Shown one piece after another: positions 44,762 through 52,997 of a stretch of 64,000 nucleotides of DNA; position 1 is the stretch's first letter, and every line of letters starts with the position of its first letter. The notes beneath the pieces were generated by a model. The model had not been told where the DNA came from and did no database searches. It saw only the letters and a program-made list of their open reading frames with translations. Position numbers and translations under genes: made by a program. The DNA comes from ZC4RG29 sp032907565 (lineage in GTDB: Bacteria; Bacteroidota; Bacteroidia; Cytophagales; Cyclobacteriaceae), in NCBI GenBank assembly GCA_032907565.1, contig JAJJPK010000028.1, forward strand, positions 1 to 64,000, in the 5' to 3' direction.

Positions 44762-45085
44762 TCAGGTTTCGGGTACTTCGTCCAGTTCGCTGCGGTAGCG
44801 ATAATTCAGCTTGCCTTCCAGGAACTCTTCGGTCGCGGTGCTGGTCGGCTTGGGCATGCGTTCATAGAACTTCGATATCTCGATCTGTTCCCGGTTTTCA
44901 AATACTTCTTCCAGGTTATCGACGGTCGTGGCGAATTCCGCCAGCTTGTTGTTGAGCTCTTCTTTGAGATTGACTGCAATTTGCTTGGCGCGTTTGGAAA
45001 TGACTACGACACTCTCGTATATATTACCAGTGGGTTCAGCGAGTTTGTCGATGTCTCTTGTGACGATTGACGATTGAATGGCCAT
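44762..45085 (-). CDS. rpoZ: RNA polymerase omega subunit (Rpb6 family)
   Basis: A 107-residue protein of the Bacteroidota Rpb6/RpoZ type. The conserved core is TGNIYESVVVISKRAKQIA, the helix pair that wraps the beta-prime subunit; the C-terminal half (NREQIEISKFYERMPKP...) is the Bacteroidota extension. It assists assembly of RNA polymerase. It lies between bamD and coaBC with 12-20 nt gaps, an order typical of the phylum. Confidence 0.92.
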   Translation of the reverse strand: MAIQSSIVTRDIDKLAEPTGNIYESVVVISKRAKQIAVNLKEELNNKLAEFATTVDNLEEVFENREQIEISKFYERMPKPTSTATEEFLEGKLNYRYRSELDEVPET

Positions 45086-45097
45086 TAGCTTTGATGA

Positions 45098-45913
45098 TTA
45101 AGAATTATTTTGACTTTTGAACTTACTCAGTTTTTGCAGGCTGTCAGTGTACATCTTCTCCGCTTCACGGAGATAGACGCTGTTGGGATACTTGTCGACG
45201 AGTTCCTTGTAAAACTCGACCACTTCATTGTATCGCTCCTCCTGACGGCTGTATATGCTTTGCTCGGCGAGCTCATATTGCGCCGCCACGATCAGGTACT
45301 GCGCCTCTTCCAAATACTTTGAATCGGGAAAGTTCAACTTAAAGTTCCCGAGCGCTACAATGGCAGCCTTGTAGTTTCTCATCTTGTAATACTGGCGCGC
45401 GTTTTCGAATCCCTTGCGTTCCAGCTTTTCCTGCATATCCTCAATGGCCTTGATGGCCTCCTCGACGAACTTGCTGTCCGGATACCGGTTCAAAAACTCC
45501 TGCATGGCTGCCATCGCCTGGACGCTGCTGTTCTGGTCGAGATTGTACGACGGGGAATGCACATACAGGGAATAGGCGCTCATAAAGCGGGCTTCTTCCA
45601 CCAGCGGACTCCGGCCGTAGGTTTCGTAGAAGGTCTTGAACTGCTCCGAGGCCAGAAGGTACATTTTCTCATAAAACTGGCAGTAGGCCAGGTGAAACTG
45701 CACTTTTTCCCCTTCCGGCAACCCGCGAACTATGGGGAGAATTTGTTCGAAGAGGGTAGCGGCCTTGTAGTAGTCCTTCTTGGCGTAGTAGTTCATAGCC
45801 CCCTCGTATTTTACCCGCCAGTCCGGGTTCTTTTCAATTTTCCTGAACTGCCCACAGCCGCCTGCGAGGGCAAGGACCATAATAATCACTGGAAAACCGA
45901 GAAATCTACGCAT
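45098..45913 (-). CDS. bamD: Outer membrane protein assembly factor BamD
   Basis: A 271-residue lipoprotein (lipobox LAGGC, Cys about residue 20). The rest is a chain of five tetratricopeptide-like helical pairs: KYEGAMNYYAKKDYYKAATLFEQ, VQFHLAYCQFYEKMYLLASEQF, FLNRYPDSKFVEEA, YKAAIVALGNFKLNFPDSKYLEEA and YNEVVEFYKELVDKYPNSVY. BamD works with BamA to insert beta-barrel proteins. It is the first gene of the block, and a TATATTTG element lies only 7 nt before its ATG. Confidence 0.94.
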   Translation of the reverse strand: MRRFLGFPVIIMVLALAGGCGQFRKIEKNPDWRVKYEGAMNYYAKKDYYKAATLFEQILPIVRGLPEGEKVQFHLAYCQFYEKMYLLASEQFKTFYETYGRSPLVEEARFMSAYSLYVHSPSYNLDQNSSVQAMAAMQEFLNRYPDSKFVEEAIKAIEDMQEKLERKGFENARQYYKMRNYKAAIVALGNFKLNFPDSKYLEEAQYLIVAAQYELAEQSIYSRQEERYNEVVEFYKELVDKYPNSVYLREAEKMYTDSLQKLSKFKSQNNS

Positions 45914-45920
45914 AAGCCCG

Positions 45921-45928
45921 CAAATATA
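45921..45928 (-). promoter_or_regulatory. -7 promoter element of the bamD block, near-leaderless
   Basis: On the minus strand TATATTTG matches TAnnTTTG exactly and ends 7 nt before the bamD ATG, implying a transcript with almost no leader. The best upstream TTTG is 26 nt away, slightly too far, so the -33 part is uncertain. Confidence 0.5.
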
Positions 45929-46024
45929 GTGGTTCCGGCCGGTACTGTAAAACGCAAAATCGAGTGCCGGGATTCAAAGGGATTGATGTTCAAAACAGCG
46001 GAAAAGGCGTATGGGTAGGGAAAA

Positions 46025-46729
46025 TCACCTTTTGACGATCAGCTTTCGGGTCATTACAGCCTCGCCGTCGATATAGAGGGTATAGAAATAAATTCCGGCG
46101 TTCAGGTTGCCGGTGAGGATTTTAGCCTGGCTTTCGAAGCTCGGCAGCTCGTACTCCCCCATAATGTTGCCCAATACGCTGTGTACTACAATCCGGGCAG
46201 ACACCTGATCTTCGAGGAGGCGATAGTCGACATAGGCGTAGTCCGACGCCGGGTTCGGGTATACATCCTGGACCGTAATATACCGGGAGTTGTATATGCT
46301 GGATTGGCGGCGCCGTTCCTCGATAACGAAATTGAGGTCGAACTCAAAGTGCTCGGAAGGGTTGGCGCGGTTAACAGCCGTGTACCGGACGGTGCTGAGT
46401 CCCGGAACAAGCCCAGCCTCAAGGAGTATCTCCAGGTCATTTACAGACTGGCCCGGATCGAGCTTGATTAATATGTCCCCGACCGCCCCGTCAAAGCAGT
46501 CCCCTCCCCGGCAGAAATAACTCCGTTGGGATGTTCCGATCTGCCCGCCCGAACGCCGCAAATGCACCGTAATGGGCCGGTCGGAATGGTTCGTAAAACG
46601 CAGTGGCGCGCGGACGACGTCGCCGACGGTTCCTTTATACGTATCCTGAATACCTGTGATTTCTAAAGCCTGGGCAGTCAGTTCAAACGATATCGCACAC
46701 AACCATATCAGAAAGAGGGTGCCTTTCAT
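46025..46729 (-). CDS. Secreted protein with type IX secretion C-terminal domain
   Basis: A 234-residue protein with signal peptide (MKGTLFLIWLCAISFELTAQ), an N-terminal beta domain (LRFTNHSDRPITVHLRR, VRYTAVNRANPSEHFEFDL) and a type A sorting domain at the C-terminus: QDVYPNPASDYAYVDYRL, then LGNIMGEYELP, LNAGIYFYTLYIDGEAVMTRKLIVKR. The domain directs T9SS export and cell-surface attachment or release. The contains-Cys segment CRGGDCFDG may form a disulfide. No enzyme domain is visible, so the role is unknown. It stands apart from both neighbours by over 100 nt. Confidence 0.85.
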   Translation of the reverse strand: MKGTLFLIWLCAISFELTAQALEITGIQDTYKGTVGDVVRAPLRFTNHSDRPITVHLRRSGGQIGTSQRSYFCRGGDCFDGAVGDILIKLDPGQSVNDLEILLEAGLVPGLSTVRYTAVNRANPSEHFEFDLNFVIEERRRQSSIYNSRYITVQDVYPNPASDYAYVDYRLLEDQVSARIVVHSVLGNIMGEYELPSFESQAKILTGNLNAGIYFYTLYIDGEAVMTRKLIVKR

Positions 46730-46836
46730 AGGTAAGCCAATCGTAGCGTAACAAAATGTAGCACTTTCAGAGCTAAAGTCATAATCCCGCTACGATATTT
46801 TGCAAAAGCTGCGCAATAAAACAGCTCCATTGCCGT

Positions 46837-48411
46837 TCACGGTAATTTTCGTGTATCGGCGGCGACTTTCTTGGCGGGGACGACGTCCTCCCGGGCGGGT
46901 CGGATGTCTTCCCTCCACGAAAATCCCTTGAGCGTCTTCATGTCCTCGGTCAGCTCATGAGGCGGTACGAAACTGGCATCGGGCTGAACATAAAAGTTGA
47001 GGTCGTGCACTTTGCCCTCCCTGAAACGGATGAGTATGTTACTGCAGATAATGCGGTTAATACCCGTGAAGGTGAGGTCATCCTCGTCGAAGACAAAGTA
47101 CAGGCTTTCGCCGTTCCCCCTCACGATCACCTGTTGTATGTTGCCGTCTTTGAACTCAGCCGTCATGTCACGGCCTTTGATCTGGTTAAAGTTGCCCAGT
47201 GTATCCTGGGAGACAACGAAAGCGTTCCGTACCAGGAAGATCTTGCTGATGGTGTTGTTCTCTATCAGCATGCTTACTGAATCCGCTGTCATCTGATTGC
47301 CGGTGTTCCAGAGGACAGGATCGCGATAAAAATGAATGATGGAATCGGCCGTGATGTAAGCGAGTGAATCAGCCACACCCTGCATGTCCTTCTTGTAGAT
47401 CTTTACATTGTGATAGGCCAGTAACCGCTTGTTCTCCGGGATTTCGCTATCGATGGAAACCAGCGTGTCGGCGGTAATGAAAAGCGTATCGAGGTCGTCC
47501 GTCACTTTGGCGACCCACGCGTTGTTGAACACCTTTGTAATCTCAGCGTCTTTATAATAGTCTACGGCCTGACTGTAAATGATGAGGTTTTCCTCCTTTG
47601 AGATCATTTCGACATCGCCGCGCACCTGGTACAGTTGTCGTACCCGATCGAGCCGCCAGTCGTTGCCCTTGAGTTGATAGCTTGGTGATTCGGCTATCCC
47701 CTCGGTAAAATCAGATTGCTTCGTCCTTGTATCGTACTCTCCGCCTTCATAGATAAAGGTTCGACCCTCCTTGTCAACGGCCGTCGTGGGGGTTCTGAAG
47801 TAAACGACCTTTGTACGAGAATTGTACTGAAGGCTATCCGACGTCATGGTGTAGTCCGGGTTCTCAACATGCACATCGCGTTTGAACGAGGCCATGTTCG
47901 AGTTTACATCGTAGTACCCGCGAACGCTGGTGAGTGTGTTGATGGAATCGACCAGCTTCCCTCCATCGTAATAGTAGGCCATGTTCGCAGGCCGGTCGTA
48001 GTCGAGCTGGTCGGTGTACAACGTTGCTGTCCCCAGCTTCACAAAGACGACATTGTCTCGCAACCGCGCCTTCTTGGTGTTGCCATCGTACTCCAGCCTT
48101 CGGCTTGTCACGGTTACCGAGTCCCCCTCCGTAATGCGTACCCGCCCAAAGGCCTCTACGGAATTCTGTTCCTTGTACAGGTAGGCCGAGTCACAGTAGA
48201 TCGTCGTTTGATTTTGAGTGAAGACTACGTTTCCGGTAAGCTTCTGGTAACCCTTGTCCCTTTCGAAGCTAAGTTGGTCGGCGTGCTCCAGCTTGACATT
48301 TTGTTGTGCAGAGGCTGTCGTGGCGATCATTACGCACACGACCGCCAAGCTCAGAATGCGGATGGCGCCCCGGGTATGTGCGATCCATATGTCGACGGCC
48401 GCCTTTATCAT
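46837..48411 (-). CDS. OstA/LptA-like outer-membrane transport protein
   Basis: A 524-residue exported protein. After an N-terminal hydrophobic signal (IRILSLAVVCVMIATTASAQ) come repeated OstA-type beta-jellyroll strands: LTGNVVFTQNQTTIYCDSAYLYKEQNSVEAFGRVRI, ARLRDNVVFVKLGTATLYTDQLDYD and similar units. Proteins of the LptA/OstA family bind lipopolysaccharide in the periplasm; this long Bacteroidota form probably bridges more of the periplasm. It is divergent from tilS with 110 bp between starts, an arrangement common in the phylum. Confidence 0.88.
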   Translation of the reverse strand: MIKAAVDIWIAHTRGAIRILSLAVVCVMIATTASAQQNVKLEHADQLSFERDKGYQKLTGNVVFTQNQTTIYCDSAYLYKEQNSVEAFGRVRITEGDSVTVTSRRLEYDGNTKKARLRDNVVFVKLGTATLYTDQLDYDRPANMAYYYDGGKLVDSINTLTSVRGYYDVNSNMASFKRDVHVENPDYTMTSDSLQYNSRTKVVYFRTPTTAVDKEGRTFIYEGGEYDTRTKQSDFTEGIAESPSYQLKGNDWRLDRVRQLYQVRGDVEMISKEENLIIYSQAVDYYKDAEITKVFNNAWVAKVTDDLDTLFITADTLVSIDSEIPENKRLLAYHNVKIYKKDMQGVADSLAYITADSIIHFYRDPVLWNTGNQMTADSVSMLIENNTISKIFLVRNAFVVSQDTLGNFNQIKGRDMTAEFKDGNIQQVIVRGNGESLYFVFDEDDLTFTGINRIICSNILIRFREGKVHDLNFYVQPDASFVPPHELTEDMKTLKGFSWREDIRPAREDVVPAKKVAADTRKLP

Positions 48412-48446
48412 AGTGCAAGCTACGCTGTTCGTGGTGAATATTGAAA

Positions 48447-48462
48447 TCGGGGGTACCCCCGA
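48447..48462. promoter_or_regulatory. Perfect 16-bp GC palindrome between ostA-like and tilS genes
   Basis: TCGGGGGTACCCCCGA is its own exact complement. It lies 35 nt before the OstA-like start and 22 nt upstream of the tilS -33 element. It could be an operator for either gene or a structural hairpin; nothing else supports a choice. Confidence 0.35.
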
Positions 48463-48483
48463 CCGACATGCTATAGCGCAAAT

Positions 48484-48518
48484 TTTGAGCCGGGCACGTC
48501 CGTATTTTGGTACATTTG
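48484..48518 (+). promoter_or_regulatory. Promoter of tilS, near-leaderless
   Basis: TTTG (48484-48487) and TACATTTG (48511-48518) are separated by 23 nt, within the range for Bacteroidota primary-sigma promoters. The -7 element ends 3 nt before ATG 48522, so transcription would begin at or just after the start codon. Confidence 0.5.
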
Positions 48519-48521
48519 GCC

Positions 48522-49859
48522 ATGCTGGAGCGATTCCTGAATCACATACATGAAAACCAGCTTTTTCGGAAGGAGCACCGGATACTCCTGGCGGTCAGCG
48601 GGGGGCTGGACTCCACCGTTATGGCTCACTTGTTCCATCAGGCGAAATTCAACGCCGGCATTGCACACTGTAACTTCGGCCTGAGGGGTGAGGCTTCCGA
48701 TGGAGATGAAGCTTTTGTACAAGGTCTGGCAAACGATCTGAGTATGCCGTACCATGTCACGCGCTTCGCGACGGAAGAAGTCGCCGCCGCGCGCGGCGTA
48801 TCCATACAGATGGCGGCCCGTGACCTTCGAAACGAATGGTTCGAGGAACTTGTGCGTGAGGATCACTATGATTTCATCGCAACTGCGCACCATCTCAACG
48901 ATGCGCTTGAGACCGTCCTGCTCAACCTTGCACGAGGTACAGGCATCGATGGCCTCGCAGGAATTCCGCTTCGCCAACGGCGGTTTGTGCGGCCGATGCT
49001 TTTTGCTTCCCGGGCGCAGTTGGAAACGTTTGCACGTAGCGCGTCATTGCAGTGGCGGGAGGATGCCTCGAACGCAACGGACGACTATCAACGCAACGTC
49101 ATACGACACAAGGTCATACCGGTATTGCGAGAGATCAATCCCAACCTCGACGAGACCATCGCCGACACACTCGTCCGCATTCGTGGGGCACGCCGATTTG
49201 CCCGTACACACCTTCGCGACTTCAGCGTTCGCAACATGTACTATGACGGTACACATGTTCATATCCGCGTGGCCGACTTGCTGGAAGACCCCTATGCGCC
49301 CGTCATCTTATGGGAGCTCTTGAAAGACCTGGGATTCAACTTCGATCAATGCCGCGACATGGCCCAGCGCCGTCAGCCGGGTGCGGTGTTCCTGTCAGCC
49401 AGCCACCAGGTTACCGTAGGACGTGGCGAACTCATTATCGGGGTTCCACCCGGTGAAAAGGATGATCACACCGAGATCCAGGAGGGGGCTCGCACGGCGC
49501 ATCTCGCTGGCCAAACGCTTACCCTGGAAGTCCGTGTACTGGGCGGTGACGTGCCAACGGACCCATCGATGGCGATAATGGACTTGGATAAGGTTGGGTT
49601 TCCCCTTCTTTGGCGCCGATGGCGAGAGGGCGATAGGTTTGTACCCCTGGGTATGAGCCAGCATAAGAAGGTCAGCGATTTTTTGGTCGACGAAAAAGTA
49701 TCCCGCGCGGCCAAACACGACGTCACTGTGGTAGAGTCCGGTGGGGAGATTGTGTGGATTGCCGGCCTTAGGATATCCGACAAAGTAAAAGTAACGGAAC
49801 ACACCCGACGGGTTCTCGTTTTGCATCTTCAGACAGCCGCAAAGGGATTGCAAAATTAA
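48522..49859 (+). CDS. tilS: tRNA(Ile)-lysidine synthetase TilS
   Basis: A 445-residue enzyme that makes lysidine at C34 of the AUA-reading tRNA-Ile. The PP-loop motif is LLAVSGGLDSTVMAHLF; further signatures are AHCNFGLRG, ATAHHLNDALETVLLNLARGTG, WREDASNATDDYQRNVIRHKVIP and the C-terminal substrate domain with RWREGDRFVPLGMSQHKKVSDFLVDEK. Start ATG 48522 (MLERFLNHI); an upstream TTG at 48507 would put the promoter inside the gene. Confidence 0.96.
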   Translation: MLERFLNHIHENQLFRKEHRILLAVSGGLDSTVMAHLFHQAKFNAGIAHCNFGLRGEASDGDEAFVQGLANDLSMPYHVTRFATEEVAAARGVSIQMAARDLRNEWFEELVREDHYDFIATAHHLNDALETVLLNLARGTGIDGLAGIPLRQRRFVRPMLFASRAQLETFARSASLQWREDASNATDDYQRNVIRHKVIPVLREINPNLDETIADTLVRIRGARRFARTHLRDFSVRNMYYDGTHVHIRVADLLEDPYAPVILWELLKDLGFNFDQCRDMAQRRQPGAVFLSASHQVTVGRGELIIGVPPGEKDDHTEIQEGARTAHLAGQTLTLEVRVLGGDVPTDPSMAIMDLDKVGFPLLWRRWREGDRFVPLGMSQHKKVSDFLVDEKVSRAAKHDVTVVESGGEIVWIAGLRISDKVKVTEHTRRVLVLHLQTAAKGLQN

Positions 49860-49948
49860 ATTTCCATATTCCCTGATGCTGTCCTAAATTGGCGCCCGGT
49901 TGAAAGAAGACCGTTTTCCGCATTTACCTAAAATAATCTACAACAGCT

Positions 49949-50884
49949 ATGAAAATTACAGTTGTCGGTGCCGGTAATGTGGGCGCAACTTGCGCCGACG
50001 TGCTTGCTTACCGCGAGATTGCCAATGAAATAGTTCTGGTCGACATCAAGGAAGGCCTTGCTGAAGGGAAGTCACTGGATATATGGCAGAAGGCACCGAT
50101 TGACCTGTACGATTCCCGCACGATCGGAGTGACGAACGATTATGCGAAGTCAGCGGGATCGTCTGTTGTTGTGATTACCTCTGGCCTCCCGCGTAAACCG
50201 GGCATGAGCCGGGACGATCTCATCGGCACCAACGCCGGTATCGTAAAGTCGGTTACGGAAAACGTCGTTCGGCATTCCCCCGACGCCATCATTATCGTGG
50301 TGTCGAACCCACTCGACGTCATGACCTACCAGGCGCACATTACCTCTCGTTTCCCCCGCACGCGCGTCATGGGTATGGCCGGTATTCTGGATACCGCGCG
50401 TTACCGGGCTTTTCTCGCAGAAGCATTGAATGTCTCTCCGAAAGATATTCAGGCTATGCTGCTCGGCGGCCATGGCGACACGATGGTGCCGCTGCCGCGC
50501 TACACGACCGTAGCTGGTATTCCCGTGACGGAGTTGATAGACAAGGACAAACTCAACGCAATCCTCGAACGCACAAAAGTTGGCGGAGGCGAATTGGTAA
50601 AGTTGATGGGAACATCGGCGTGGTACGCACCTGGCTCAGCCGCAGCACAGATGGTGGAAGCCATCGTACGCGATCAACGACGCGTCGTCCCCGCTTGCGT
50701 GAAGCTTGAAGGCGAGTACGGCATCAAGGATTGTTACCTGGGCGTACCCGTAGTTCTTGGTCGCAACGGCATCGAGAAGATCATCGAACTCGACCTGAAC
50801 GCCGAGGAAAAAGCCCTGTTGGAAGCCAGCCGCAAAGCGGTGAGGGAAGTTATGGAAGTGCTGGAAAAGCAGGGAAAACAATGA
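49949..50884 (+). CDS. mdh: Malate dehydrogenase
   Basis: A 311-residue NAD-dependent malate dehydrogenase of the LDH-like type. It has the dinucleotide motif ITVVGAGNVGATCA, the substrate-binding Arg in SGLPRKPGMSRDDL (position typical of malate enzymes), VVSNPLDVMTY, and the catalytic His in LLGGHGDTMVPL. It serves the TCA cycle. It stands alone with 89 nt upstream; a TAAATTGG near-match to the -7 element at 49885 has no partner. Its stop is followed by a CTCACT-type repeat and the convergent D-TA-like gene. Confidence 0.96.
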   Translation: MKITVVGAGNVGATCADVLAYREIANEIVLVDIKEGLAEGKSLDIWQKAPIDLYDSRTIGVTNDYAKSAGSSVVVITSGLPRKPGMSRDDLIGTNAGIVKSVTENVVRHSPDAIIIVVSNPLDVMTYQAHITSRFPRTRVMGMAGILDTARYRAFLAEALNVSPKDIQAMLLGGHGDTMVPLPRYTTVAGIPVTELIDKDKLNAILERTKVGGGELVKLMGTSAWYAPGSAAAQMVEAIVRDQRRVVPACVKLEGEYGIKDCYLGVPVVLGRNGIEKIIELDLNAEEKALLEASRKAVREVMEVLEKQGKQ

Positions 50885-50917
50885 GCACTCCTCACTCTCA
50901 CACTCACACTGCCTCGC

Positions 50918-51967
50918 CTATCGTACCATTCCTCTCGCAGCGACGGGCCACACCTCATGGACCTTTCCATCCCTGAGGCATACTACTTCATCGGTAAGGT
51001 TGGTAACGACGCACGTGTGGTTCGGGATGACTGTCACCTTTTCGCCGACTTCAGGGCGTGAACTGCATTGTGAGAAGTCGACGTGGCCGTGCTCTTCCGA
51101 CTGCGCGTAAATGCGTGCTTCGGGATACTCCAATATGTATCCGAAGCCGTCGAGATCGAGCGTGTCTGAGGAAAGCACTTTGGATCCTGCGTCGAGTATG
51201 CCCCGGTCTGCCGTAGGCCGGCTCACTACCGTGGTGAGCACATGCATAGCCACCTCGTCGAAACTCATGGCGCCGACGCTTACGGTCTTCCGGTCGCCAT
51301 ACACATATGTGCCGGCGCGATGTTCGGTTATCCCTTTCCATTGATGGGCCTGCCACATTCGTGGTGTACCACCTCCGCTGACGCAGGGAATTTCAATTCC
51401 GTCTGCTGCCAACAGCGTTCGTGTTTCGTTAACAAACGGCACGGTCTGCTCCGTGGTGGGGTAGGTCATGAGTCCTTCAAAGCGCAGACCGGGTAGTGAA
51501 GCGATCAGTCGTGCGAGTGTGGCAGCCTCCTGCGGTGTTTGTACGCCACAGCGTTGCTTGCCCGATTCAAATTCAACCATGACGCCCACTTCCGTTCCTG
51601 CGGAAGCGCACGCATGTGAAAGACCGTGTATGGTAGTGGCGGAGTCGGCAGTTACACAAAGGCGTACGCGGCTGGCGAGGCGGGTCAGTCGATGCAGCTT
51701 GGGGTCGCCGAGTATGTTGTAGGTGATGAGGATGTCGTCGAATCCGGCGTCGGCCATCACCTCAGCTTCTCCGAGCTTTTGACAAGTGATCCCTATCGCC
51801 CCGGCGTCGATCTGCATGCGCGCAATCTCCGGCAACTTATGGGTCTTGATATGCGGCCGATTCATGATACCGTGTTCATCGAGGTATCGCTGCAACCGAT
51901 AAATGTTCGCCTCAACCTTATCCAGGTCTATGAGGATGCAAGGCGTGTCGAGTTCTTTGGGCGACAT
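50918..51967 (-). CDS. D-threonine aldolase-like PLP-dependent enzyme
   Basis: A 349-residue fold-type III (alanine-racemase-like) protein. The PLP Lys lies in NRPHIKTHKLPE near the N-terminus; VMVEFESGKQRCGV and ITEHRAGTYVYGD are typical of D-threonine aldolase/D-serine dehydratase relatives, and the C-terminal PNHTCVVTNL supplies the His-x-Cys metal ligands. It probably cleaves a D-beta-hydroxy amino acid to glycine and an aldehyde, or dehydrates D-serine. It is convergent with mdh and lies upstream of nothing obviously related. Confidence 0.88.
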   Translation of the reverse strand: MSPKELDTPCILIDLDKVEANIYRLQRYLDEHGIMNRPHIKTHKLPEIARMQIDAGAIGITCQKLGEAEVMADAGFDDILITYNILGDPKLHRLTRLASRVRLCVTADSATTIHGLSHACASAGTEVGVMVEFESGKQRCGVQTPQEAATLARLIASLPGLRFEGLMTYPTTEQTVPFVNETRTLLAADGIEIPCVSGGGTPRMWQAHQWKGITEHRAGTYVYGDRKTVSVGAMSFDEVAMHVLTTVVSRPTADRGILDAGSKVLSSDTLDLDGFGYILEYPEARIYAQSEEHGHVDFSQCSSRPEVGEKVTVIPNHTCVVTNLTDEVVCLRDGKVHEVWPVAARGMVR

Positions 51968-52054
51968 ACTTTTTTACTTTTTGCTTTTTATTGCTCACTT
52001 CTCACTTCTTACCGGATTACCGACCACCGATTAGCGATCACCACTTACCGACTA
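51968..52054. repeat. TTACCGAT-word intergenic region
   Basis: This 87-bp spacer between two minus-strand genes contains TTGCTCACTTCTCACTTC and a set of ACCGAYYACCGATTAGCGATCACC-like words with a 7-9 nt period, like those at about 150-250, 14075-14130 and 40541-40620. No gene or clear site is visible. Confidence 0.5.
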
Positions 52055-52831
52055 CTATCCAGCGCCCTTCCTCCCCACATAAACAACTTCCCCCTTCACC
52101 AGTCCATGTCTTTGTCGTACTTCTTCGGGAAGGCGGTCGACGAAGTCGTCGGCAACGGGAACAAATCCCGCGGTCGCAATTCGCGAGGGATAGTCGTTAC
52201 CGTAACGGCGGACGTGATCACGTTGGCCGTATAATCTTTCGCGTTGGACGGGGTCCGTAATGGAAGGATCGCCTGTTGTGGTGTCGGGGATCGGACTAAA
52301 GAACGGCACCTGGAGTATGGCGAATCCTCCCGGCTTAAGCACGCGATACAACTCCTTCATCGCTTTGATGTCGTCGTCGACATGTTCGAGAACATGATTG
52401 CACAGCACGACGTCGAACGAGTTATCAGGAAGCGGTATTCGGTGAATATCGATCTTAAGCTGGGCAAGCGGCGACTCTATATCGGCGGTCACGTACCCTT
52501 CGCCATGAACGGCGCGGAAGCGATCGACAAAGCAGGCTTCCGGGGCGAAGTGCAACACCTGCAGAGGACGCTCGAAAAAGTCCGTGGTCTGTTTGAGATA
52601 CAGCCACAGCAGGCGATGGCGTTCCAGGGAAAGGCATCCCGGACAAAGGGCGTTGGAACGGGGTTTGACGCGTCCATACGGAAGGAATTTTCGGTAACCT
52701 CGCCCGCAGACCGGGCAGCTGACCCGGCTGCCCGCATAGAACAAGCCCACGAGGTGCATGCCCGGTCCCGCAACGCGTTGGAGGTATTTGCGCGGGACAA
52801 AGCGGATGAGCCAGGAGATCAGTTTCTTCAT
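52055..52831 (-). CDS. Class I SAM-dependent methyltransferase with N-terminal zinc ribbon
   Basis: A 258-residue protein. An N-terminal CxxC pair (SCPVCGRGYRKF and NALCPGCLSLERHRLLW) looks like a zinc ribbon, followed by a methyltransferase_11 domain: QVLHFAPEACF (motif I, unusual, lacking the GxGxG run), the acidic strand VTADIESPLAQLKIDIHRIPLPDNSFDVVLCNHVLEHVDDD and LKPGGFAILQVPFF. Such proteins are often found with glycan genes and may modify a sugar or lipid. I start at ATG 52831 because TATCTTTG (52849-52842) lies just upstream; an in-frame ATG at 53029 would run across that promoter. Confidence 0.88.
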   Translation of the reverse strand: MKKLISWLIRFVPRKYLQRVAGPGMHLVGLFYAGSRVSCPVCGRGYRKFLPYGRVKPRSNALCPGCLSLERHRLLWLYLKQTTDFFERPLQVLHFAPEACFVDRFRAVHGEGYVTADIESPLAQLKIDIHRIPLPDNSFDVVLCNHVLEHVDDDIKAMKELYRVLKPGGFAILQVPFFSPIPDTTTGDPSITDPVQRERLYGQRDHVRRYGNDYPSRIATAGFVPVADDFVDRLPEEVRQRHGLVKGEVVYVGRKGAG

Positions 52832-52841
52832 GTTTGGCCGA

Positions 52842-52849
52842 CAAAGATA
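52842..52849 (-). promoter_or_regulatory. -7 promoter element of the methyltransferase gene
   Basis: On the minus strand TATCTTTG matches TAnnTTTG exactly and ends 10 nt before the ATG at 52831. The nearest TTG upstream is about 27 nt away, so the -33 element is not well placed. Confidence 0.45.
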
Positions 52850-52997
52850 GATAATACGACGGGAGCCTGGGGCGTTCAACGCAACCAAGAGGGCCGGTCG
52901 GGTGCCAAAAAATGATCCGGGCACTAAAACTATTCGTGACCATTGGGCATCTTTAAGGTGAAAAAAACGCGCGAAATAGGGGGAATTGAGACCGGTC

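Noticed and set aside
49885..49912. Sigma-54-like TGGCGC...TTGA before mdh
   Set aside because: The spacing is one base short and the -12 dinucleotide is GA, so the GG-N10-GC rule fails.
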